From NCBI RefSeq assembly GCF_900188375.1, contig NZ_FZOO01000001.1:434001-498000 (forward strand): a DNA stretch of 64,000 bases, read 5' to 3'. The notes below the pieces were generated by a model that searched no databases, was not told where the DNA came from, and was given only the letters and a program-made list of their open reading frames with translations. Shown here one piece after another: positions 6,918-14,266 of the stretch (positions within the stretch are counted from its first letter, which is position 1; each line of letters starts with the position of its first letter). The translations under genes were made by a program, and so were the position numbers. The DNA is from Geodermatophilus pulveris (GTDB taxonomy: Bacteria; Actinomycetota; Actinomycetes; Mycobacteriales; Geodermatophilaceae).

Positions 6918-8942
6918 ATGTCGCAGACCACCGGTGCACCCGGGGACGTCCGGGTCGCGGGGGCCGAGGCGGTGCTGGCGCAGCTGGACGACGAGCAGCG
7001 CGCGGCCGCCTCGGCGGTGTCCGGGCCGGTCTGCATCCTCGCCGGTGCGGGGACGGGGAAGACCCGCACCATCACCCACCGCATCGCCTACGCCGTCCAC
7101 ACCGGTGCCGTCGTGCCCGAGCAGGTCCTGGCCGTCACCTTCACCGCCCGCGCCGCGGGCGAGCTGCGGTCGCGGCTGGCCTCGCTCGGCGTCGGCGGCG
7201 TCCAGGCCCGCACGTTCCACGCCGCCGCCATGCGCCAGCTGCGCTACTTCGCCCCCCGGGTGCTGGGCGGCCCGATGCCGCAGCTGGTCGAGAACAAGCT
7301 CCGGCTGGTCGCCGCGGCGGCCTCCCGCGCCCGGCTGTCCACCGACCGCACCAGCCTGCGCGACCTCGCCAGCGAGATCGAGTGGGCCAAGACCACCCTC
7401 GCCACCCCCGACGACTACCCGGCGCGGGCGCGGGCTGCGGGCCGCGAGCCGCCGTTCGAGCCGGCGGCCGTGGCCCGCGTCTACGCCGGCTACGAGTCGG
7501 CCAAGCAGCGGGACGGGGCGCTGGACTTCGAGGACCTGCTGCTGGTCACCGCCTTCGCCATCGAGGAGCACCCCGACGTCGCCCGGCAGGTGCGCGGGCA
7601 GTACCGGCACTTCGTCGTCGACGAGTACCAGGACGTCAACCCGCTGCAGCAGCGCCTGCTCGACGCCTGGCTGGGCGGGCGGGCCGACGTCTGCGTGGTC
7701 GGTGACCCGAACCAGACCATCTACTCCTTCACCGGCGCCGACCCCGACCACCTGCTCGGCTTCGCCGACCGCTACCCGGACGCCGAGGTGGTCAGGCTCG
7801 AGCGCGACTACCGGTCCACCCCGCAGGTCGTCGCGCTGGCCAACAAGCTCATCGGGCAGGCGCCGCCGCGCCGCGGCCTGCCCGGCCTGCGGCTGCTGGG
7901 CCAGCGCGCCGAGGGGCCCGCGCCGCGCTTCTCCGAGCACCCCGACGAGCCCACCGAGGCGGCCGCGGTCGCCCAGGCGTGCCGCGCGCTGGTGGACGCC
8001 GGGACGCCGGCCGCGGAGATCGCCGTCCTGTTCCGGATCAACGCCCAGTCCGAGGTCTACGAGAACGCGCTGGCCGCCGTCGGCGTGCCGTACGTGCTGC
8101 GCGGGGGCGAGCGGTTCTTCGAACGGCCCGAGGTGCGCGAGGCGGTGCTGCTGCTGCGCGGCGCCGCGGCCGGCGGCAGCGACCCGGGCGCGCTGGTGCC
8201 CACGGTGCGCGACGTGCTGGCCTCCACCGGCTGGGTGGAGCACCGCCCGCCGCCCGGGGGAGCGGCCCGCGACCGCTGGCAGTCCCTGGCCGCGCTGGTC
8301 GACCTCGCCGTCGACCTGGTGGCCGAGGACCCGACGATGGACCTCGCCGGCTTCGTCGCCCACCTGGCCGCCCGCGCCGACGCGCAGCACGCCCCGACGG
8401 TGCAGGGCGTCACGCTGGCCTCGATGCACGCGGCCAAGGGCCTGGAGTGGGACGCGGTCTTCGTCGTCGGCCTGGTCGACGGCGTCCTCCCCATCGCCCA
8501 GTCGCTGTCCCGCCCGGAGGCGGTGGAGGAGGAGCGGCGGCTGCTGTACGTGGCGGTCACCCGGGCCCGCGAGCAGCTGGCGCTGTCCTGGTCGCTGGCC
8601 CGCAACCCCGGCGGGCGGCGGGCCCGGCCGCGCAGCCGCTTCCTCGAGGGGCTGGTCCCGGGGTCCACGCCGAGTGCCGCGCCGGTGCAGCGCAGGCAGA
8701 AGCGCGCCAAGGTCGTCCTCGAGGGCGAGGCCGGGGAGCTGTTCGAGCGGCTGCGCGCTTGGCGCAGCGAGACGGCCGCCTCGGCGTCGGTGCCCGCCTA
8801 CGTGGTCTTCAGCGACGCGACCCTGCAGGCCATCGCGGAGAGCCGGCCGGCGTCCCTGCGCGAGCTGGCCGGCCTGCCCGGGGTCGGGGCCCGCAAGCTG
8901 GAGCTGTACGGCGAGGACGTCCTGGCCACCGTCGGCTCCTGA
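6918..8942 (+). CDS. uvrD2: UvrD2-like superfamily 1 DNA helicase
   Basis: 674 aa. The Q-motif region (LDDEQRAAA) is followed by Walker A GAGTGKT at residues 43-49, a Walker B DEYQDVN, VGDPNQTIYSF, and the C-terminal helicase motifs including SMHAAKGLEWDAVFVVGL and LLYVAVTRAREQL. The last ~70 residues form an HRDC domain (LRELAGLPGVGARKLELYGE). In mycobacterial UvrD2 a tetracysteine element joins helicase and HRDC; here the joint (QRRQKRAKVVLEGE) has no Cys. It is a 3'-to-5' DNA translocase for repair. ATG at 6918 follows a GGGGAGG site. It is divergent from mrx1 and upstream of whiB7. Confidence 0.93.
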   Translation: MSQTTGAPGDVRVAGAEAVLAQLDDEQRAAASAVSGPVCILAGAGTGKTRTITHRIAYAVHTGAVVPEQVLAVTFTARAAGELRSRLASLGVGGVQARTFHAAAMRQLRYFAPRVLGGPMPQLVENKLRLVAAAASRARLSTDRTSLRDLASEIEWAKTTLATPDDYPARARAAGREPPFEPAAVARVYAGYESAKQRDGALDFEDLLLVTAFAIEEHPDVARQVRGQYRHFVVDEYQDVNPLQQRLLDAWLGGRADVCVVGDPNQTIYSFTGADPDHLLGFADRYPDAEVVRLERDYRSTPQVVALANKLIGQAPPRRGLPGLRLLGQRAEGPAPRFSEHPDEPTEAAAVAQACRALVDAGTPAAEIAVLFRINAQSEVYENALAAVGVPYVLRGGERFFERPEVREAVLLLRGAAAGGSDPGALVPTVRDVLASTGWVEHRPPPGGAARDRWQSLAALVDLAVDLVAEDPTMDLAGFVAHLAARADAQHAPTVQGVTLASMHAAKGLEWDAVFVVGLVDGVLPIAQSLSRPEAVEEERRLLYVAVTRAREQLALSWSLARNPGGRRARPRSRFLEGLVPGSTPSAAPVQRRQKRAKVVLEGEAGELFERLRAWRSETAASASVPAYVVFSDATLQAIAESRPASLRELAGLPGVGARKLELYGEDVLATVGS

Positions 8943-9000
8943 TCGCTCACCCCGCGTGAGGGAGGTCCGGGGTCCGCGGACCGGCGCACCCGGGCCGGTC

Positions 9001-9037
9001 AATTGCGTTGACCGCCTCGCGGGCGTCCCCCTACTGT
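9001..9037 (+). promoter_or_regulatory. whiB7 promoter with AT patch next to the -35
   Basis: TTGACC (9008-9013) and TACTGT (9032-9037) are separated by 18 nt, a good housekeeping promoter predicting a start near 9044. AATT at 9001-9004 sits 3 nt upstream of the -35 in otherwise GC-rich DNA. In mycobacteria and Streptomyces, WhiB7/WblC bound to the principal sigma factor reads an AT-rich stretch at this place with its AT-hook, so the site fits autoregulation. Confidence 0.65.
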
Positions 9038-9123
9038 CCTGATCGCGCTCGGGGACACCCGAGTGCGCCAGACCCGGGACCGGCCGCACGGCCGCGCTCC
9101 GACCCCCGGAGGAGGTGGGCGAC

Positions 9124-9414
9124 GTGACCAGCAGCACCTGCACCCTCGCCCCCGCCGGGGCCCGTGGCCCGGTGGGCGCCGCCGTGCGCCCGGCCGCCCG
9201 GTTCGCCGGGTCGCCCGTCGCCGCGCGCCTGCGCGCCCTCCCGGCCCTCACCACGGGTCCGCGCCCCGGCGCGGCCGGCACCGCGTTCGGCCGCACGCCG
9301 GCGGTCGCGGTCTTCGGCACCACCGTCGCCGAGCAGCAGATCGGCATGCGCACCACCACCGAGCACAACGGCACCACCCTCGGGATCCCCTCCTCGAGGA
9401 GACCGTCGAGCTAG
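9124..9414 (+). CDS. Upstream ORF in the whiB7 leader
   Basis: 96-codon reading frame between the whiB7 promoter and whiB7, starting at GTG 9124 with GGAGG about 10 nt upstream; an in-frame ATG at 9346 would give a 22-codon version. No protein family is recognised and the sequence is low-complexity (Ala, Gly, Thr, Arg). Its last codons run through the 5' arm of an antiterminator-like hairpin and its TAG (9412-9414) lies in the loop. That arrangement points to a cis-acting translation sensor of the type known for mycobacterial whiB7 leaders, rather than to a functional protein. Whether the long or short form is translated is not decidable here. Confidence 0.55.
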   Translation: MTSSTCTLAPAGARGPVGAAVRPAARFAGSPVAARLRALPALTTGPRPGAAGTAFGRTPAVAVFGTTVAEQQIGMRTTTEHNGTTLGIPSSRRPSS

Positions 9415-9468
9415 CCCTCGACAGGACCTCCTCGAGGCCGCGGAACCCGAACCGGGATCCGCGGCCTC
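9392..9468 (+). promoter_or_regulatory. whiB7 attenuator: antiterminator and terminator hairpins
   Basis: A terminator hairpin pairs 9434-9444 (GAGGCCGCGGA) with 9458-9468, 11 perfect base pairs. A competing hairpin pairs 9392-9400 (CCTCGAGGA) with 9429-9437, enclosing an inner stem 9405-9410/9417-9422. Bases 9434-9437 are used by both, so the two structures exclude each other. Ribosomes completing the upstream ORF would cover the 5' arm of the antiterminator and favour termination; ribosomes slowed earlier would allow read-through into whiB7. The terminator lacks a T-run, which is usual in high-GC actinobacteria. Confidence 0.65.
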
Positions 9469-9554
9469 TGTCATCTCCTCCGCGGCACCCGGCCCCGACT
9501 CCCGGTCGGCGGGTCCCCGCCGGTCGACGACGACGAGTACGAGGAGGAACGGCA

Positions 9555-9893
9555 GTGCAGTCGACGGCCGACCGCCCGACGTCCCACCGCTGGGCCGGTC
9601 CACCCCGGACCGGCGGTGGCCCCCTTCCCCGACGGCCGGTGGCCCCCGTGGCCCCGGCACCGGTCCGGCGTCCCCTGCCGTGCCGGGCCGACCCGGACCT
9701 CTGGTTCGCCGAGACCCCGGCCGCGCTGGAGGAGGCCAAGGTGCGCTGCGCGGACTGCCCGGTCCGCGACGCCTGCCTGGCCGGCGCCCTGGACCGCGGC
9801 GAGCCCTGGGGCGTCTGGGGCGGGGAGATCTTCGAGCGGGGTGCGGTCATCCCGCGCAAGCGCCCCCGCGGCCGCCCGCGCAAGGTCGCCTGA
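9555..9893 (+). CDS. whiB7: WhiB7 transcriptional regulator
   Basis: 112 aa. Four Cys ligands for a [4Fe-4S] cluster are at residues 43, 65, 68 and 74 (C...CADC...C), the G(V/I)WGG turn is at 86-90, and a C-terminal AT-hook RGRPRK is at 105-110, the feature that separates WhiB7 from other Wbl proteins. WhiB7 binds the principal sigma factor and activates intrinsic antibiotic-resistance genes, including itself. The GTG start at 9555 has GAGGAGGAAC 5 nt upstream. A ~510-nt leader with upstream ORF and attenuator precedes it. The neighbours (uvrD2 upstream, ABC1 kinase downstream on the other strand) match the mycobacterial locus. Confidence 0.94.
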   Translation: MQSTADRPTSHRWAGPPRTGGGPLPRRPVAPVAPAPVRRPLPCRADPDLWFAETPAALEEAKVRCADCPVRDACLAGALDRGEPWGVWGGEIFERGAVIPRKRPRGRPRKVA

Positions 9894-9961
9894 CCGACGA
9901 CCCCCCCTGGACCCACGGCCCCGTCCCCGGACGGGTCCACCCCCGAACGTGAGGACCCGAC

Positions 9962-10126
9962 GTGCACACCCTCGAGTACGACCTGGCCATCGACCGGTTG
10001 CGCACCCTGCGCGACGAGGCCGGCGCCGACCGGCGCGTCCGCCGGCTGCGGGCCGCCCGGCGCTGGGCGCGCCGGGCGGAGTACGCCACCCGGCGGGCGG
10101 CGCGGGCCAGCGCCGCCGTCCGCTGA
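9962..10126 (+). CDS. Small basic protein downstream of whiB7
   Basis: 54-codon ORF, too short for most gene callers. GTG at 9962 is preceded by a GAGG site about 7 nt upstream. The product is strongly helical and Arg/Ala-rich (RRVRRLRAARRWARRAEYATRRAARA), suggesting an amphipathic helix that binds nucleic acid or membrane. It lies 68 nt after whiB7 on the same strand and before a strong terminator, so it would share the whiB7 transcript. I do not recognise the family, and composition bias means it could be non-coding. Confidence 0.45.
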   Translation: MHTLEYDLAIDRLRTLRDEAGADRRVRRLRAARRWARRAEYATRRAARASAAVR

Positions 10127-10128
10127 GG

Positions 10129-10176
10129 GAGGCCCGCTGCCCCCGCTCGCACTCGCGGTGGGGGGCAGCGGGCCTC
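10129..10176. terminator. 16-bp perfect hairpin between the whiB7 unit and ABC1 kinase
   Basis: GAGGCCCGCTGCCCCC at 10129-10144 pairs perfectly with 10161-10176 around a 16-nt loop. It starts 3 nt after the small ORF stop and touches the ABC1-kinase stop codon (10175-10177), so it probably terminates both convergent units. Confidence 0.8.
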
Positions 10177-11497
10177 AGCCGGTGAAGCCCGGCAGCCACT
10201 CCTCGACCACGCCGCGGTAGTCGTCGGCGGCGTCGAGCTGGCAGAGCACCCCGATCGACCCGATCGTCACCCGGTGGATGAGCAGGTAGGCCGGCGGCAG
10301 GTTGAGCATCCGGCCCAGCCGGTTGGCCTCCGAGCGGGGGTCGGCGATGCGGGCGGCCTGCTCCTGCATCCACGCCCGCGTGAAGTGGAACCGCCGCTGC
10401 CGGATGGGTTCCAGCAGCGGCAGCAGGTACTCCAGCACCGCCTGCGCGTCGACCTGCACGCCGGGCCGGATGAACCCCTCGCTGCGCAGGTCGGCCAGCA
10501 CGTCCTCGGCCCGCCCCTCCAGCGCCCAGCGCACCAGCCGGCCGATCGGCTCCGGGTGCCCGTCGGGCAGCCGCGCCGTGGCGCCGAAGTCGATGACCCC
10601 GAACCGGCCGTCGGGGGTCAGCCGGAAGTTCCCCGGGTGCGGGTCGGCGTGCAGCAGCCCGGCCCGCTGCGGACCGGAGAAGTGCAGCACGGTGAGCATG
10701 TGCCCGGCCCGGTCGCGCTCCTCCCGGGTGCCCGAGGCGATCACCTTCGACAGCGGCGTCCCCTCGAGCCACTCGGACACGATGACCTTCGGCGCGCTGG
10801 CCACCACCCGGGGGACGACGATCTGCGGGTCGTCCGCGTAGGCGGCGGCGAAGGCCCGCTGGGCGTCGGCCTCCATGCCGTAGTCCAGCTCCTCGACCAC
10901 GCGGGCCTTCAGCTCGGTGATCAGCGGCTTGACGTCCATGCCGGGGAAGAGCACGGCGAACATCCGGGCGAAGCGCGCCAGCTGGTTGAGGTCGGACATC
11001 AGGGCGGTGGCCGCGCCCGGGTACTGGATCTTCACGGCGACGTCCCGGCCGTCCCGCCAGGTGGCGCGGTGCACCTGCCCGATGCTCGCCGCGGCCGCCG
11101 GGGTGTCGTCGAAGTGCCGGAACCGCTCCCGCCACCTGCCCCCGAGCTGCTGGGCCAGCACGGCGTGCACGGTGCGCACCGGCATCGGCGGCGCCTCGGC
11201 CTGCAGCTTCACCAGCGCGTCCCGGTAGGGCGCGGCGACCTCCTCGGGCACGGCCGCCTCGAACACCGACAGGGTCTGGCCGAGCTTCATCGCCCCGCCC
11301 TTGAGCTGACCCAGGACGGCGAACAGCTGCTCGGCGGTGCGCTGCTGGAGCTCGGCGCTCACCGCGTCGGCGTCCTGGCCGGACAGCCGCTTGCCGATGC
11401 CGAGCGTGGCCCGCCCCGCGGCACCCAGCGGCAGGGACGCGAGCCGGGCGGTCCGGGAGACCGACCCCCGCGGCATCCCCCGGTCGGGATCGCTCAC
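10175..11497 (-). CDS. ABC1/UbiB-family atypical kinase
   Basis: 440 aa with all hallmarks of the ABC1 (ADCK/UbiB) family: KLGQ (KxGQ) at residues 71-74, the Ala-rich nucleotide loop PAAAASIGQ at 133-141, VAVK at 153-156, HADPHPGN at 283-290 and DFG at 303-305. No transmembrane tail is seen, unlike UbiB of E. coli. The mycobacterial homologue next to whiB7 (Rv3197) is reported to be linked to macrolide resistance; that role here is inference from position. GTG start overlaps the end of the ThiF-like gene by 4 nt, so the two are translationally coupled. Confidence 0.93.
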   Translation of the reverse strand: MSDPDRGMPRGSVSRTARLASLPLGAAGRATLGIGKRLSGQDADAVSAELQQRTAEQLFAVLGQLKGGAMKLGQTLSVFEAAVPEEVAAPYRDALVKLQAEAPPMPVRTVHAVLAQQLGGRWRERFRHFDDTPAAAASIGQVHRATWRDGRDVAVKIQYPGAATALMSDLNQLARFARMFAVLFPGMDVKPLITELKARVVEELDYGMEADAQRAFAAAYADDPQIVVPRVVASAPKVIVSEWLEGTPLSKVIASGTREERDRAGHMLTVLHFSGPQRAGLLHADPHPGNFRLTPDGRFGVIDFGATARLPDGHPEPIGRLVRWALEGRAEDVLADLRSEGFIRPGVQVDAQAVLEYLLPLLEPIRQRRFHFTRAWMQEQAARIADPRSEANRLGRMLNLPPAYLLIHRVTIGSIGVLCQLDAADDYRGVVEEWLPGFTG

Positions 11498-12843
11498 GCG
11501 TCCTCCTCGCCGGCGCTCGTCGTCCGCGCTCGCGGCGCTGCCGTGTCCGTGCGTGAGCTCGCGAGCTCGCTCACGTGGTCACCTCCCGGCCGGCGCCGGC
11601 CGGCCGGGTGCTCCTCGTCGGCGTGCTCCTGCGTGCGCTCGCAGGCTCGCTCACGTGTGTCCTCCTCGCTGGCGCCCGTCGGCCCCGGTCGCGGCGGCAC
11701 CTGGCCCGGTCCGGGCCCGGAGGCGCACTGGGGACCCATTGTCCCCCGATCCGCCGATCCGCCGCTGGCAGGAGGGCGGGCCACGCCGTCGATCCCGGGA
11801 ACGCAGCCGCAGGCGGGGTGCGCCGGCCAGCGGCGGGTGCGGGGGAGCAGGTCCGGCGGGCGCAGCTCCACCGTCGTCCCGAGGGTGGCCGGGGCGCCGC
11901 TGCCGTCGACCAGGGCCAGGACCTGCACGGCCGCCGTGACCGCGGTGGCCAGGCAGGTCACGGTGGCACCGCCGGGTGCCGCCGGGCCCGCGGCGAGCTG
12001 GGCGGCCAGCGCCGGCCACCGGGGGTCGGCGTCCCGGCGGTGCAGGTCCGCGCAGCGCAGGCAGCCGGTCGCGCCGGGCACCACCAGGGGTCCCACCACC
12101 CCGGTCTCCCCGCGGACGGTCGCCACCAGGTGCCGCACCCCGCGGCGCTGCAGGTCGGCGGCGAGGGGGTCGCAGGCCGCCCACGGCCGGGTGAGGACCA
12201 CCAGGTCCGGCGCCCTGCCGGGCGGGACGGGACGCAGGTCGGTCAGCGGGCTGGCCCGGCGGACGGCGTCGGCGGCGGCCACGGTGCGTGGGCGGCCCTC
12301 GTCCTCGGCGCCGAGCCCGCCGACGACGGCGTCCCCGGCGGCGGTGACCCCGTCGTCCCGCACGCTCACCCGGCCCACGCCGCTGGCGGCCAGGACCGCG
12401 GCCAGCGGTACCCCGACCCGGGTCGCGCCGTCGACGACCACGGTCGCCGCCCGCCGGGCGCGCCACCGCGCCCCCGCCGCGGGCGCCGTGGCGGTGGGCA
12501 GCTCGCTGCGGGTCCGGGCCTGCGCGGCCGGGCCCGCGTCGGCCGCCAGCAGGTCGGCGGGGTCCAGGTCGACCAGCAGGCCGGTCGAGCGCAGGCCGTC
12601 GAGCAGGGCGCTCACCGCGGCGGGGTCGTGCCCGTCCTCGGCGGCCTCGGCCACGACCGCGCGCTGGGTCCGCCGGCCGTCCAGGCCGCGCAGCAGGCTG
12701 GTCAGCCCGGCCGGGCCGGGGGAGACGCGCAGGCCGTCGCGGGAGTCGGCGCCCCCCACCTGCACGTCCTCGCCGCCCCCGGGCCGGGGCAGGTGCAGCA
12801 GCGGCACGCCGGGGGGCAGCAGCGGGTGCGCGGTGTCGGCCAC
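11494..12843 (-). CDS. E1/ThiF-like protein related to TOMM cyclodehydratase partner proteins
   Basis: 449 aa. Residues ~1-100 form a small alpha/beta domain; residues ~133-345 look like a degenerate E1/ThiF Rossmann domain (VVVDGATRVGVPLAAVLAASGVGRV). A probable structural zinc site is formed by CLRC (261-264) and CGC (345-347). The nucleotide-binding glycines and catalytic Asp/Arg are poorly kept, as in Ocin-ThiF proteins that bind leader peptides. The last ~90 residues are low-complexity and encoded by a dispersed DNA repeat. The start is placed at GTG 12843 rather than the upstream start at 12909; support for it is modest. It overlaps the ABC1 kinase start by 4 nt. No YcaO or precursor peptide is in the window. 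Confidence 0.75.
   Translation of the reverse strand: MADTAHPLLPPGVPLLHLPRPGGGEDVQVGGADSRDGLRVSPGPAGLTSLLRGLDGRRTQRAVVAEAAEDGHDPAAVSALLDGLRSTGLLVDLDPADLLAADAGPAAQARTRSELPTATAPAAGARWRARRAATVVVDGATRVGVPLAAVLAASGVGRVSVRDDGVTAAGDAVVGGLGAEDEGRPRTVAAADAVRRASPLTDLRPVPPGRAPDLVVLTRPWAACDPLAADLQRRGVRHLVATVRGETGVVGPLVVPGATGCLRCADLHRRDADPRWPALAAQLAAGPAAPGGATVTCLATAVTAAVQVLALVDGSGAPATLGTTVELRPPDLLPRTRRWPAHPACGCVPGIDGVARPPASGGSADRGTMGPQCASGPGPGQVPPRPGPTGASEEDTRERACERTQEHADEEHPAGRRRPGGDHVSELASSRTDTAAPRARTTSAGEEDA
11499..11680. repeat. Copies of a dispersed repeat inside the ThiF-like 3' end
   Basis: The stretch contains two related ends reading GCTCGCTCACGTG (ending near 11576 and 11657) and two TCCTCGC(C/T)GGCGC blocks (near 11503 and 11663). 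The same ~78-nt pattern recurs at 49312-49391. The terminal part is an imperfect palindrome (GTGAGCTCGCGAGCTCGCTCAC). The repeat stays open in the ThiF-like frame and has added a tail to that protein. Confidence 0.55.
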
Positions 12844-13006
12844 CCGGGCAGGGTGCCAGCGCCGCGCGCCGGCCCGCTGGCGCCCTCCACAGGCCCGGGA
12901 CGGCGGCACCCGGTGGCTGCCGCCGCCGTGACGACGCCCTGGGACGGCCGCGCTCCCGGGGCCCGCGCCGAGCTCGCGAGGCGTGGGGAGGAGGGCGGTC
13001 CTCCCG

Positions 13007-13159
13007 CTACGCCTTGCCGAGGATCCGGTTCATCTTGGTGCCGCACACCGGGCAGGTGCCCTGTGCCATGCGGCGGCCGGACTCGCTGACCTTGACCTCG
13101 CCGTCGAAGTCCCGCTTCTCCTTGCACTTCACGCAGTAGCCGTTGTAGCTCTCCGCCAC
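13007..13159 (-). CDS. DUF5679-type zinc-ribbon protein
   Basis: 50 aa with two CxxC pairs (YCVKC and CPVCG) spaced about 28 residues apart, a treble-clef/zinc-ribbon layout, plus a basic C-terminus (TKMNRILGKA). The family DUF5679 is small and conserved in actinobacteria with no known function; a nucleic-acid-binding role is possible from the fold. GTG at 13159 has GAGGAGAG 3-10 nt upstream. It lies upstream of the ThiF-like and ABC1 genes on the same strand, but 163 nt apart. Confidence 0.8.
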   Translation of the reverse strand: MAESYNGYCVKCKEKRDFDGEVKVSESGRRMAQGTCPVCGTKMNRILGKA

Positions 13160-13530
13160 GGTCTCTCCTCGTCTCCGGTCCGCCGTCCTCCGGCGGGGCG
13201 CCGTCGGCGGAACGCTACCCGCGGTGGCCGCCACCTCCGGTGCACCGCCGGGCGGTCCCCGAAGCGCCGCCCACAGCCTGTGGACAACCCTGTGGACCGG
13301 GTGGGGAGCCGGCGGCGTGTCGCTGTGCGTGGCCGGGGGACAGCGCTCTGCTGATCATGGTGCGGCACCCCCGCGATACCCCGTCCGACCTGCGGGAACA
13401 CCGCCGGAGCGGGTGTGGACGGGGCCCGTCCCCGGACCGGGCGGGCTCGTGTCCACCGTCCGTGCGACATGCCTCCCGTGGCGGCGTGCCCGCCGGAGCG
13501 CGGGCTGGACGCGGCAACTACGGTGCCCCC
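13160..13530. other. 371-nt divergent intergenic region
   Basis: Separates the zinc-ribbon gene (minus) from the metallopeptidase gene (plus). It contains TGTGGACAA at 13279-13287, the reverse complement of the actinobacterial DnaA-box form TTGTCCACA, and a second near match TGTGGACCG at 13291-13299. No convincing ORF or RNA is visible; the 3' end carries the -10-like element of the next gene. Confidence 0.5.
13519..13524 (+). promoter_or_regulatory. Putative leaderless -10 element
   Basis: TACGGT is followed by six bases and then the GTG at 13531. No Shine-Dalgarno sequence is present, which supports this start for the metallopeptidase gene and a leaderless message. Confidence 0.45.
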
Positions 13531-14181
13531 GTGCCTGGAACGCCTCCCGACACCCCGCGCTGCCCTGCCTCCTCTGCGCGAGAGGACCTGCGGTGCTCCC
13601 GCGCCGTGCCCGCCGACCGGTCGGCGGGGGCGACGCTGTCCGGGGAGGACGTCGAGGTCCGGCGCAGCAGCAGGCGGCGCCGGACGGTGACCGCCTACCG
13701 GGAGTCCGGGCGCACGGTGGTGCTCATCCCGGCGGCGTTCAGCCCCGCCGAGGAGCAGCGCTGGGTGGCGCAGATGGTGGCCAAGCTGCAGACCCGCGAG
13801 GAGCGCCGCCGCCGGTCCCTGGGTGGGGACGACGAGCTGATGGCCCGCGCCCGCGCGCTGTCCGCCGCCCACCTGGACGGCGTGCCGCAGCCGGCCAGCG
13901 TCCGGTGGGTGGACAACCAGAACCGCCGCTGGGGGTCGTGCACGCCGGCCGACCGCACCATCCGGCTGTCCAGCAGGCTGCGGTCGATGCCGGAGTACGT
14001 CGTGGAGTACGTGCTCGTGCACGAGCTGGTGCACCTGGTCGAGCCCAGCCACGACGCGCGCTTCTGGTCACTGGTGGCGCGCTACCCCCGGGCGGAGCGG
14101 GCACGGGGGTTCCTCGAGGGCGTCGACTCCGGCGCCGGGCACGGCCGCCCGCCCGCCGGGGACGACGACCTCGTCGACTAG
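13531..14181 (+). CDS. YgjP/WLM-type zinc metallopeptidase
   Basis: 216 aa. The zinc motif HELVH at residues 164-168 is followed by a third His at 174 (PSHDARFW), and NRRWGSC at about 131-137 is typical of the YgjP/DUF45 group. These gluzincin-like proteins are distantly related to SprT/M48 enzymes; the substrate is unknown. The N-terminal ~45 residues are low-complexity and an internal GTG near 13606 could be the true start, giving ~191 aa. The following gene is convergent. A homologue occupies the same place in mycobacterial clusters around Rv3195, by recollection. Confidence 0.82.
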   Translation: MPGTPPDTPRCPASSAREDLRCSRAVPADRSAGATLSGEDVEVRRSSRRRRTVTAYRESGRTVVLIPAAFSPAEEQRWVAQMVAKLQTREERRRRSLGGDDELMARARALSAAHLDGVPQPASVRWVDNQNRRWGSCTPADRTIRLSSRLRSMPEYVVEYVLVHELVHLVEPSHDARFWSLVARYPRAERARGFLEGVDSGAGHGRPPAGDDDLVD

Positions 14182-14266
14182 GGGAGCCACCCCGCGCCCC
14201 GTCCCGCCGACTGCGGGGAGGTGGGGTCGGCGCCCGCGTCCGTGCCCGACCACCCCGCAGGCGCGC

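Noticed and set aside
6765-9377. 870-codon open frame on the minus strand across uvrD2 and the whiB7 leader
   Set aside because: It is the antisense shadow of uvrD2. High GC keeps alternative frames open, and the translation is a low-complexity Arg/Gly/Val product with no domain.
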